64,000 bases of DNA from Limnoperna fortunei (lineage: Eukaryota > Mollusca > Bivalvia > Mytilida > Modiolidae), in assembly GCA_944474755.1 (NCBI GenBank), contig OX104113.1, positions 68,283,944 through 68,347,943 of the forward strand, written 5' to 3'. The notes beneath the pieces were generated by a model, which saw only the letters and a list, made by a program, of their open reading frames with translations, was not told where the DNA came from and searched no databases. The translations under genes and the position numbers were made by a program. This document shows, piece by piece, positions 47,613-59,103 of the stretch; the stretch's first letter is position 1; each line of letters opens with the position of its first letter.

Positions 47613-48651
47613 AGCTATTCTCATCACTTTGCGTCTGTCTTCGTCGTTCGTAAACTTTTCACATTTCAATCTTCTTCTCCAAAACCACTTGGCCAACCAA
47701 ACTTAGCAGGAATGAATGAATGTTTATTTAGTGGTTCTTTACAAAGTTTGAGTTTTTGGTGCTGATCAAATATTAAACATGGCTGCAAGAGCCTTTAATG
47801 TGTTCTGATTGGCTGAATATAAAAATCTTCTGCTCATAAACTGCTTGTCAGATTGATTTGCAATATTGCAGAAATGTACCTTTGATGGTCCTATACAAAG
47901 TTTGAGTTTTTTGTGCCAATCCAAAATCCAAGATAGCTGCCATCACAGGACATAGTTTAACAAAGGACCCTGTAGGACAAACATACAAAACATCTTCTTT
48001 TCAGAAACTGTTCCAAACAATGAAGCCAAATTATAAAGAAATGAAGGTTGGATAGTTATCTTAATAATTTGAGTTTTTCAAGGCAAATGCAAATTGAACA
48101 TGGCTTCCAGGGCCACTTATGCGTTCTGATTGGCTGAATTTGAAAATTCTTCTTCTCACAAACCGTTTGGCAGATTTATTTGAAATATTGCAGATATGTA
48201 CCTTAGATGGTCCTCTACAAAGTTTGAGATTTTAGTGCCAATCCAAAATCCAAGATGGCTGCCATTTCAGGACTTACAGGACTTCAGTTTATCATAGGAC
48301 CCTATGGGAAAAACATACAGACATTACTTCTTCTCAGAAACTGTTCACACAATGAAACCAAATTATGAAGAAATGATAGTTGGATATTTATCTTATTATT
48401 TTGAGTTTTTCAAGCCAATTGCAAATTTAACATGGATTCCAGTGCCACTTATGGGTTCTGATCGGCTGAAATTTCAAAAATATTTTTACAAACCGCATGC
48501 AGATTGATTTGAAAAATCTCAACATTCTTAGAAACAGCATCATCATGTAAACTCTTTAGCATTTAATATCAAAATATGTAAGAAAAGTAATGTCTCTTAA
48601 GTTTTATTTTGTAAGTCAGGTGGGTGATACAGGCTCTTAAGTGCATCTAGT
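47613..48651 (+). mobile_element. HINE-like element, AGCTCACC family, copy 4, lacking the 5' hairpin
   Basis: Begins AGCTATTCTCATCACTTTGCG, which is the family start with the hairpin removed. Diverged core units keep AACATGGCTGC and GTCCTCTACAAAGTTTGAG. It ends GTCAGGTGGGTGATACAGG, CTCTTAAGTG and CTAG (48647-48650). The oldest-looking copy. Confidence 0.7.
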
Positions 48652-48989
48652 TTAAACATTCATCAGTTAGGTAAGGGAATATTTAACACTGCAACAAATG
48701 TCAACAGTATTCCTTAACTTTGCATGTGTTTTGTTATGCACAAATTCTATAGTTTTCAAACTTTTTTGTTAAAAATACCTAGCATGAAAAGAATCATAAC
48801 ATAAGATTAATAAAACCTTCATAAAATTGAATGAAGTCTTACCCAAACTTAACTATAAACAAAAAATGATAATGTTGAAATATTGTTTAACAAAAAAATG
48901 TTTTGTTTCAACGTACATTTATAATAGTTCGGTGTGATCACATTATGTCTGGATTTATATACCAGTAACTAGTGTTTGTTGTACGAGGG

Positions 48990-49709
48990 TATATAAGTAA
49001 TTTGGACAGACTGAACTTCGCATTATTTAATTTGTTTGTTCACCGAATGTATTGAAATATTTCGGATAATAAATTGCTACTTGATTTTTATGATTTATAT
49101 CTTGTAGAAGGGAACAATTTGAAGGCAAACACTCCTACGAAGAACGATATTGGTTTCAAGGGTTTCTTCCATTTAAATGAAGTAGGTATTAATTTAAACG
49201 ATATTGCGCTCTTATATCAACATTCCACCTGAGCATGATTTCTTTTTTTCTACTAGTCCCTGTTTTATGATTTAAGATAATGATGGACACCTTATTGAAA
49301 TGAGATATCAGAATAGGGTATAGATTTCTAATTGGAAAACCTGTATATCTAGTATGAATGGTGTTTTAAAATCCCATTCTTGTTATGGCTTAATTTTCAA
49401 TAGACAAACTAGTAGAGATGATTTAAAAAATTTTTTATTACAAGGTCTACCACTGTTCGACTGATATATCTACCGGTATATTGTTTAGGATTCTCTGTCG
49501 TTTTTAACTTTTATCAGTGACAAACAATGTAGTACAAAGGACTTTTAATATTCTGTGATTTCCTTAACTTCAGGCTTTTGTGTTTTTTAGAAAGTTGAGT
49601 GAAAATCTAATTATGATTTTCAATAGTTTACAAACAACTATAAACAGAAGTTTCTAGTTACTGACAGTGGACGATTCTGCCAACGAAAACATCAGAATGT
49701 AAACAAGGT
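48990..49709 (+). promoter_or_regulatory. Candidate TATA promoter and 5' noncoding exon, perhaps for the receptor
   Basis: A TATATAAG box lies at 48990-48997, in otherwise repeat-free sequence. About 700 bases later is a near-perfect splice donor (AACAAG/GTAAGA, exon end 49709). No long coding frame lies between them. The only plus-strand gene downstream is the receptor at 59.1 kb, so this could be its upstream noncoding exon. The link is inference. Confidence 0.25.
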
Positions 49710-51159
49710 AAGATTTTTATTTTTGTTGCTAATTTGTAAGTTTTTATATGAGTTATGTATAATCAATTAAACAAATATATTTTAATTGTAGATTTTAATG
49801 GGAAACAAACCTGATTCAATAAATCTTAATGAACAGTAAACAAAGGTGAAAGTGATGAACTGATGGATTGATATTTCAGAAATTATTCCTTATATAATGT
49901 TTGTTATATTCATTTTGACACACAATAGTAGTTTTATTATGAAGACAATCATTTAACATAATTGAAAAAAAAGTGGAAAATAATTCTCATTTGGAATTTC
50001 GACTTTAGTCTGGAATACTTGTGGGACCTACAATGAAATGTATGAGGTAAGAATACAGATTTGGTGTTAAAATAACTTGAGATGTGCTGGTTGTATTTAT
50101 TGTTTTGCATCCAGGAATAGATTGTTGTGTTTAAATGTTGTTTTATGCCATGTTTGTTCATAAAGTTTTATTTGAGCAGGCATGCTTTGACATACTGTTG
50201 AAGATCAGTTTACACTTATTCAAAGTCAGGCATTTAATGTCAACTGATTTTCTTACATGTTTTTCATCTCATTTAAATTTCTAAAAGTTATTTAATTTAA
50301 AAAATTGCAAATTGTAATTATTTTGTAATTATTTCAGGCAGACATTTGCAATTAGCCACTTTTTTATATATAAAATGTAGGGGATGAAAAAAAATGTAAA
50401 TAATATAGAAATGTCCTTCAATATGTAATTACAAATCTACTGTAATTAAATTAATCGATTTAAATTCAAAATGTTGATCCCTAATTGATCCAAATCATAA
50501 ATTGATCACATTTAAGATAAACAGAACCTTATTTAAAAAATAATTGTGTTGGTTGATTGGACATTGTTTATTCCACCCGAGATAACCTTAATGATAAATG
50601 TCTATGATATCATTGTACTAGATGAATGAAAAAATTGACTTGTATTTAATGCCATTTAATACAATGACAATATTATTGACTTTTTTTATGGCATGCCTTG
50701 TTGAAACATCCATACAGACTGAAGTCTGAAATAGCTTTGAATATGTTATGGTATTACACCTCCATGACTTCTCTTATTCTGGATTTATTTTCACATAAGT
50801 TGAACAAAATCAAGTTTATTTTGGAAGAGTTTATATTTGAATTTTATTTGTGCTAATGCAAATAAGACTTGAATAAGGCATATTTTAAATGTATTATTTA
50901 AAGTTGTTGATGGAAGACTTGTCTGGGGCATCTGTGATTTATGTTGTTTTATACATAAGATTTGTGTTACATATGAATTCAAACTATTGGAATATAAACA
51001 CAATAATTGACTTAAAAATAGGACAGTGACTTTCAATATTCATTAAGCAATAATTATGAGGACAGAACTGATAAATGCCAGAAAAAAAAAAAATATAATA
51101 GACCGGTGGAAATTCTTTAAAATCACTTGAAGGTAATACATACACCTATATAAGTAAAG

Positions 51160-51313
51160 AAAAAAAATCACATGAAAAAATCTGTTTATTGTATAATATT
51201 GTTAGTCCTGCCACAATAATATCTTATTGATGAAACATTAATTTAATGAAACATTATTGTGAAAGTACTAGCAATATGATGCAAAATATGGTTTTTTTCA
51301 TGTGATTTTTTAA
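51160..51313. repeat. Palindromic MITE
   Basis: Ends AAAAAATCACATGAAAAAA and TTTTTTTCATGTGATTTTTT are inverted repeats; inner sequences ATATTGTTAGT / ACTAGCAATAT also pair. Confidence 0.7.
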
Positions 51314-51363
51314 AATTTATATTAATGCTGTCTTGTGGACTTTATCTTGTTTTACTACACCTT

Positions 51364-51382
51364 TATATATATATATATATAT
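51364..51382. repeat. TA microsatellite
   Basis: About nine TA dinucleotides in a row. Confidence 0.85.
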
Positions 51383-52019
51383 TCTTCTGACTTTTCTTTT
51401 TCACAGTTTAATTTGACCTTCGTTTGTTTAATCAAAAACATTGTATTGACAGTAATTTTGTAAATTTCATTTTTACTGTCTCATTTTATTGTTTCAACTC
51501 TTGTTTTCTCATTAAATTTTAATGAAACGAAAGTTGATAGTACTAGTGTAAGTTGTAATTGTTTTCCAAGTCAGACATTGACTATAATTAGGTATGCATG
51601 CATGTTTATTAGTTGTTAGCTATTATAATTCTGTATGTATTAATATAATAGTTTATTGACTGGATTGGTATTTTCACATTTATTATACATCAGTAGATGT
51701 AGTGTTCTACATTTTTAAACTTCAAACTAATTTTTTTCTCTAATAAATGTGAATATTGCATGTTTTAAAGCAGCAATGTAATGATGTTAACCATGGAGAA
51801 ATCAATTGAAGTACCATTGTTTGAATCAGCCCAAAAATGTATGAAAGTTATAGAAAAATATTTGAGTAAATAGTCTATAAAGAAATTTTGCAGTGAGAGA
51901 AACATGCATGAATGACCTCAAAACAGTCTGGTTTGATTTAGTTCTTAGATGTAAAGTGCATATTTCAGCATAAACATATGATGATTTATACTGAAGTAGC
52001 TGGAGACAAATTATATATA

Positions 52020-52622
52020 GGGCCGTGTTTACACTAGAGGAAAAAGATCGATCTTTTTGGAGATCGATTCAAAAAGCATCGATCTCTCTCTAATGTAAAC
52101 ACTTTAAATCGATTGCAATCGATTCAAAAATAGTCCAGTTGAGGAGGTGGTTTATAATACATCGATTCAAAATAAACCGATCTAATTTTTGGTGTAAACA
52201 CCGTGAAATCGATTGCAATCGATTTAAATTACGTTTATGATAAGTACGCATGTATGGCGCCAAATATCCATGTGTATTTTTCCGGGTATTTTATTGCAAA
52301 ACCAAAACAAAATGACAGAGCGAGCAGGAAGAGGGGATGCGTGGCTCAATGATGAAACAGTGCTTTTAATTAAATTATGGGGTGATGAACGGGTACAGGA
52401 GGAGTTGGAAAGAACTCCAAGAAGAAATATACGTTCTAAAAATAATTATTTGTTTACACATGACAGTATAAACCTATTGATTTATATAATAGTGTAAACG
52501 TAGCGATTTAAAATAAATCGATTGCAATCGATTTCTCCTTGTGTAATCTGAATGCAAAACGGTTTATATATAGATCGATTTAATTTGAATCGATTCTTCC
52601 TCGCTCTAGTGTAAACACGGCC
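52020..52622. mobile_element. Inverted-repeat DNA transposon remnant with Myb/SANT-like fragment
   Basis: Perfect 19-bp inverted ends GGCCGTGTTTACACTAGAG / CTCTAGTGTAAACACGGCC, flanked by ATATA on both sides. Subterminal palindromes ATCGATTGCAATCGAT occur on both sides (near 52109, 52208 and 52516). The middle (52312-52497) carries part of a protein-coding exon. No transposase is present, so it is a deleted derivative of a larger element or a MITE that captured the fragment. Confidence 0.8.
52312..52497 (+). pseudogene. Truncated Myb/SANT-like (trihelix) DNA-binding domain
   Basis: Reads MTERAGRGDAWLNDETVLLI then KLWGDERVQEELERTPRRN. The spaced tryptophans, E-T and LWGDERVQEEL fit the Myb/SANT-like domain (Myb_DNA-bind_4 type) common near PIF/Harbinger-related genes and in many animal transposon-derived proteins. 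Similarity stops after RRN, about halfway through the domain, and the frame soon ends in the element's terminal repeat. It is not a working gene. Confidence 0.65.
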
Positions 52623-53705
52623 ATATACACTGATATACAAGTGTTAATTTCTCCTGATTATGATTTTAGCCTGCCCATTAAAGCAATGGGTGTTAATTCC
52701 TCATGCTTTCCTCCCAGCGGGTGATAATTTGTTGACAACAAATGATGTTAAACAAATTGTCACCTGCTCTTGCTGAAGTTTACACGTGACAAGAAAAAAT
52801 TATCACACGCTCAGAACGAAAATTGCCTATTAACATGGAAAATGATCAGCAGCTGAAATTTACTTACAGGTTGTTTGTCTCTCCACACAAACATGTCAAA
52901 GACACAACAGATACATGAAAATTGGGCTTTTATTATTTTGGAAAAACAACTAAAGACAAACAAGCATTTTCCATTAACAATTTTCCTGATTGATCTGAAA
53001 TTCTGCCAAATTAAATGTCTTCAAAATGTAAACTTTTTTAAACCACTGAAATTGGTACCCTCATAAATGAATACTAAAAGTATATAATGTATTGAACTAC
53101 ACAGTTTAATATCTTAAGTGGTTTATTGAAGTTGGGTTGTGGTACGAGGACTGAGGTATGTTGTTGTTTCTGTTTTCTTTAAGGTTTCATTTAAAAATGG
53201 TTTCTTTTTACAATTCAGAAGTTTGTAAACAATTTCTTGTTTTCACTTGTACTATGTTGTTATAATCATTGTGTTTTCTCATCTGTTGCAGTCATTCATG
53301 GCAGTTTTTATTAAAAACTTCCTAAAATGTTCAGCATAGAAAGAACTTAACAGGAATCACCTATGCAATCTGAAAATTAAAATGTTCTTAAATGGGAGGA
53401 AGGAATAACAGCTGTTTTAAGGAATTCATTTGGGTAATAACTGGTCAACTCATGCACAAAATTTATCTTTACCAGGCTAAATTACTTTGACCTATTTTTA
53501 TTTCAATGTTTATTTCATCTGCTAATTGTGATCCTGGCCAAGATTAGATTCTGATACAGGCATTTTAGTTGACAATCAATGTAATTTGTGTTTATTAAAA
53601 CAAAAACTCTCAATATTTTTCCTAGGAAATTTTACTCTTGTAGTACATGTTATATTGTTTCAAATAAATATTCACATAATCCAATCATTATAATTTTCAT
53701 GTCCT

Positions 53706-53746
53706 GAAACATCGCTTGACATTTAATCAATCAATCAATCAATCAA
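53706..53746 (+). repeat. AATC-tail remnant
   Basis: CGCTTGACATTT followed by about five AATC units. Probably the extreme 3' end of an AATC-tailed retroposon. Confidence 0.4.
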
Positions 53747-55049
53747 CATAACTTTTACTGTTTGAAAACACTTGAAACAGTGTAGACATATACATGTATT
53801 TTTGACCTACATGTAAATTTGTATGACATAATATGCCATTCATTTCTGTCAGTTATTTTGTGTTAAGTCATAAAAAATCTAAATACAATCTGTGTACTGT
53901 TTTTCATGTTTTTTTTTTAATTTCAATGGCTACTTGTAGATATTTTAAGTAATTCTAACAGAAGAATAATTCCAATAAAGGGTCTGCTTTTTCATGTGGT
54001 AACTTACATCTTTTTCTTGGTTACACATTTGAACTTTAATTATATTAAAACTACTTGAAGAAAGCATGCATCTACATTAAAGGGGATAATAACTATAAGT
54101 AAACATTGAAGTATTATACAATGTTGTAGAATAAAAAACACTTTGAAATTTGAGTTTTGTTAGTTCATTGTAAAGGCATTAAGAATTTAGGTCAACAAAA
54201 TTATTAGACAAGTATAATTATCAGGGAAAGCTTTCATGTTTTGTTATTAAAAGAAATGGGATAAGCAATACACAAAAGTGTATTTATAAATAATATTAAA
54301 CTTTTGTACAGTAAACTGTTTATCAAGTCAGGTTTTGTATAGCGAGGTCTTAGTCCAACAGGATATAGATAGGAGACAGTGGAATGTAATTGTACATATT
54401 GACAAAATGGATTTTATCCTTCATTTCAAACTATTTATCAATTACTGATTTGGTGAAAAGGGACTGTTTATTATCTATTGAGTTGCTTATTAATAATTCA
54501 ATACAACTTTTATATTATATTATAAAATTGGACCTCCACCTCGTTTTTGTATATTTATAATGCTGGCACCGTAAGTCTTGGGATTATTTTGACCTACTGT
54601 ACTATTCCAGATTTCATTTAGATCTGGTTGGAGTTCAAACAACAGTATATTTGGGTGTTCTTTTTTAACATTAAACAAAATTTTCATTGGTTTCATACAC
54701 ACTTGTAAGAACTATATACAAACCAACACGTTGTCTGGATACTTTTTGAAATATGGGTTTACATTCTTAGTTCAATTACAGAAATCACTTCCAGGTCTTA
54801 AAAGACATTTATTGTGCCATAAAATATTTTTAAAATATATATTTGATTTTCCTGTGCCATAAAGTTACATCTTTAAACTTAAGTACTAGTATAATATGCA
54901 GGAGATGATTTATAAAAGAAAATAATTTTTACTTGATGATGCTTTTGTATTTAAATGTCACTGCTATGCATGACAAGCACAGGTAGTCTTAATTTTAATG
55001 ATGGTATTTAGGTTAATAGATGAAATTTAAATGCACTACAAAACTACAA

Positions 55050-55145
55050 GGGGAGAAAACTCAAGAAGCTGTGAAATGAATAAAGGGAAAAAACTCAAGA
55101 AACTGTGAAATTAATATTTATATAAAAGGGGAGAAAACTCAAGAG
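55050..55145 (+). repeat. Short tandem repeat
   Basis: Three copies of a roughly 40-45-base unit built on GGGGAGAAAACTCAAGAA and CTGTGAAAT. Confidence 0.75.
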
Positions 55146-55199
55146 TATCAGAATCCTTAGTAAACTGAAGTATATTTTACTCATGATACAGAAAATTTA

Positions 55200-55405
55200 C
55201 AGAGTGGTTAGTCATTATCTACTATCAGTAATGAGTTGTGAGTTAAAGTCTTTAAGGGTGTTCTACTCCAACTTAACTTCATTAGGATTAGCTTGATTTC
55301 ATGCAGTACCTCTAGTTCTTCTCTGGGTACTCTGGCTTTACCACAAAAAACTCACTGCAATGAAATAGCCTAAAAATTGCCTATAGTTAGAGAAAAGTAA
55401 AATGA
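55200..55405 (+). repeat. Decayed tRNA-derived SINE
   Basis: AGAGTGGTTAGTCATTATCTAC head, GTTCTACTCCAACTTAA body and ACTCACTGCAATGAAATAGC tail follow the SINE order, with many substitutions and small deletions. Confidence 0.55.
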
Positions 55406-56125
55406 ACAAAATTATAAGCATAATATAAATGTTTGCTGTACCAAAAAAGGAATAACCAGGACATGCAAATATTTGTATTTTTGAAATTCTACCAATACCT
55501 GTATTAAAATAAACTGGATTTTATTTTTATTACAAAATCTTTGCTTTCTGAACCATCTCATTTTGTTGAGAAATGTATTGTTAAAAACTATTAGTTTGTT
55601 TGCTTGTAAATATAATGAATGTTTAAATTAGAAGTCTCTATGTTGAGAAAAAATATCTAAATGCAAAGATGGATTTAGGATTTGTTTTCTTAAATTTTCC
55701 CAAAATATTTCCAGAAAAATTTTAATTTCACTTGGAAGTTCATTTATATTTTTTGGGGAAGGTTATGTTATGTATAAAGGGAAATAACTCTAGGAAAATA
55801 TAACTCATTTTATATCAAGGTAGATAACAGATTGGAAATTTAATAATGTCAGAATACTTTTACAATTCTGATTTCTAGCAAATGAAAAATTAAGACATAG
55901 TATTTACATGTCTGTAATTAAAGATTTTGTCTCAGAAGATCTTTCTTTATAGCAAACACGTAATGGTAGAGTTTAAATTGTAAACATTAGAAACATTTAT
56001 ATGTACATATATATATATGTCAGTATATCAGACACTTTTTGGGAGCTTTTTTACTAAATGCTTTGAGATATTGAGCTAATATCATATTTGGTATGAGAGT
56101 CAACACATTTTTTTTGGACTGATGA

Positions 56126-56217
56126 ATTCTGATGAAATTATGGCCCTATAATTGATGAATTCTGAAAAAATAATGGTCCTAGGAATGATGAATTCTGATG
56201 AAATTATGGCCCTAGGA
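56126..56217 (+). repeat. Short tandem repeat
   Basis: Three units of about 30-40 bases with TGATGAATTCTGATGAAATT and ATGGCCCTA. Confidence 0.75.
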
Positions 56218-57964
56218 CTTGAAATTTAACTTGCTGTTAGGGGACTTATTTTTGCCTGAGCACTGCTATTTCCTCTTGTTATATTTGATACAGCCTAAGC
56301 TCAGAATCAAGTTTGACAAACCTATGTTATCATCATGACTTTCCAGAAGAATTTAATTGATTAATGTGTTATTTGTTTGTGTTACAAGAAATATTGATGA
56401 TCCTGTCATTGTTGGTCTTAAATAAACACAAAGTTTGAAACTTAAGCACAAAACGGATTTTGGTGTGATAAAAAATTACGAGCTATCGATTTCTTGCAGC
56501 TGGAATGCGAAAGTTCAGGATTTTATTTGTGACAGACTGGTGATAAATCATGAATTATTTACTTATATTTATCATAATCTTCTATCAAAAGATTTCAGCA
56601 TGACTTCTTGTTAATGTCATGAGATATTCTATGTTTAGATATATTTGTTAATAATTCGTTGGATTTTTCCAAAGTCTTAACAGTTTTTTGTAGTCAATGT
56701 ATTTGAGTCGGTCTAGTTATAAGATTTACTTTCATCTTCTCATTCTGAAATTTATTTTACTTTATTAGCTTTTGCAAGAACTTTTAAATTGGGTACATAC
56801 CGAAAATGTACAACAGTGAAATTTGTGGCTCCAACAGATAGTAATAGTGTGTTGTTGAAAAGCCAGATTTTAATATAGTTTTTAACAAAATAAAATATAT
56901 TAAATTACAACATTTTCAAAATCTTTTTTTCACAATCACATGTACCACCTGCATACTTGAAGTTGTCATATCTGACCCAAATCCTCCTTTTAACAGGTTG
57001 TTGTAGGTAACTCGTGTCACTTAATATAACATTTTAGACATGTGAAGTTCTAGATTAATTTTGGTCAGGAAAGGTTTCTATGTTTAGTTTTTTGCTTTAT
57101 GTTAAACTACTTCTTAATAGAATTGGGTTGACACTTTTAAAACTGATATAAAACTAAAAAAATTAATGCCATAATATGCTATTGCTTAGGTGTCTAAGTT
57201 GTATATGTAACCAGTTCATCTTTTTGTTGAATTGATAAAGTTATGGGTTATTTATTAACATAATAAATTGTTTTTGGATAATAAAAACTTGAATTAAAAA
57301 AACCTTTTTTATCATACAAATAGATTTGGAGAATACCATTTAGTGGATACATGTACTTAGAAATCCTTAGACTTACATCGGGAGCATCTGGAAAATAATT
57401 ACTTTTTCGTGTTATTAAATACCTACCTATAAGAGTGATATAAGCTTTAGTTAAATATTGAATGAAGTCAATGGGTGTTTGATCGTAAAATGCTTGATTT
57501 ATTTATGTTCAATAAAAGAAGTTATGTCGACGTGATTTTTAATGTCTTATGTTTGTAGACTTTTATTGAAGAAATTCATGTTTAAAATCGTTACCTTTTA
57601 GTTTCTGGATAGTGTCCATTAAAATCTAAAGCAATTAAAAACATACAAAATAATGTATTTATACTTGTAAAGAAAGAAATGAAAATATTTACCAACTTTT
57701 GTTGAAACTCATTGGTAATGTTTACATATCTGAAAATAAACAGCAAGAAATTTTGCCAGATGACCTTGAGGTCTGTAATACAAGTAGAACAGTGTTTACC
57801 TCATTGGGGTACACCTACTGTCTTGTCTGCTGAGGCGACACATTTGTAAACTAATTTTGTGAGTCAGCAATCAACGTGATCCGACTTAATAAAGTTAGTG
57901 TTTTAGAAGAAGTAAATAAAGTGTGCACAGTAAAAAAGGTGGGGTTATATACTACATAAGTTAC

Positions 57965-58145
57965 TATAGGATTAACAGAGGGTTTTAGGAAATTATCAAT
58001 GTGTAAACTCCCGCTACTCACACACAAACTAAATAAAGTCCGAAGGACTTCAAATAAAGTTCGAAGGACTTTATGTCAAGTTTGTGAGGGAGTCGCCGGA
58101 GTTTACACATTGATAAATTCCTAAAACACAGTGTTTAATCCTTAT
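57965..58145. repeat. Palindromic MITE
   Basis: The arms pair over about 45-50 bases (ATAGGATTAACAG... / ...GTTTAATCCTTAT; TTTAGGAAATTATCAATGTG / CACATTGATAAATTCCTAAA). The centre is a direct repeat AAAGT(C/T)CGAAGGACTT. Lies about 1 kb upstream of the receptor ATG. Confidence 0.75.
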
Positions 58146-58891
58146 AATTCTGTGAAATAATCGTTGCGATTTTTAAAACAGCAAAAACAGTTACTGAAAC
58201 CCTTCTAGACCTCAAAACGTACCTGGGCCGGAAAGTGTAGGGATATGAAAAACGTAGTAGCAAAGGAATCGCAGTTCTGTAGATATTGATTGGAAAAAAC
58301 TAAACGAAACACTAAATTGTATTTATATTATATTTTATTTGAAATCTCAATCGATTTAATTAGAAATCATTGGGGCAGAGAAAACATTCTCCCCTCTCCC
58401 TGACGATACGCTAGGAGGACACCATCTTGTTTACATTGGATACTGAAAGTAGTCCGCTCAGAGGAAATATCGATACATAAATTATCTGAGAAGAAGCCAT
58501 TTAATTGTTTTTATCCAATCAAAGCACTTAATATAAATAAATTACAGCATGAATAGAATTATATATGTATAAATTGATGATAAAGTATTTGGTCAAATAA
58601 AACTAATAAGATTTCTTAGCTGTTAAAACGTAGCTCTGATTGTCTGGAAAGTTACCATTAGAGCTTCGTTTTCACAGCTAAAGATTTCTTTAGTTCCAGC
58701 AATGAATTGCAAGGAATAGCATGACTTTAAAAAACTTTAACAAGCTTTAAATTTATATTTAATTTAATTATAATTAATATTTATGTACTATTTTAATCAA
58801 ACATGTCAACAGTACAGCATGCTGACTATTTTTCAAAAGTCTTCATTTAAAACAGGTATTATATTTAATGTTCTTGCCTTGATTATTTCAG

Positions 58892-59103
58892 GTATAAATT
58901 GCTGGAGTAATGGGACCAAGCTATTGAACAAGAGACTTGAGTAAATAGTTCTGTCAATATTATGACAAACGATATTTAAAGTACCAAGTCAGGATACAAG
59001 GCAAAATAGTCAAATTAATAGAATCTACCGTTTACATTAGTGATATGAGATACTGACATGAATAGATTGATTGGCTCATTAAATTTAAGTGGGGTGCCAC
59101 ACC
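58892..59103 (+). other. Probable 5' UTR part of the receptor's coding exon
   Basis: A pyrimidine-rich tract ending in TTATTTCAG at 58891 is a good splice acceptor. The 212 bases from there to the receptor ATG have short upstream reading frames and no long coding frame. This implies at least one earlier noncoding exon. Confidence 0.45.

Larger units (their letters stand above)
49710..52019. other. Noncoding AT-rich sequence, possibly a receptor 5' intron
   Basis: Only a palindromic MITE (51160-51313) and a TA microsatellite (51364-51382) were recognised. Confidence 0.35.
52630..57960. other. Noncoding AT-rich sequence upstream of the receptor
   Basis: Contains two short tandem repeats, a decayed SINE and an AATC remnant, listed separately. 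No convincing coding exon was found on either strand. Confidence 0.4.
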
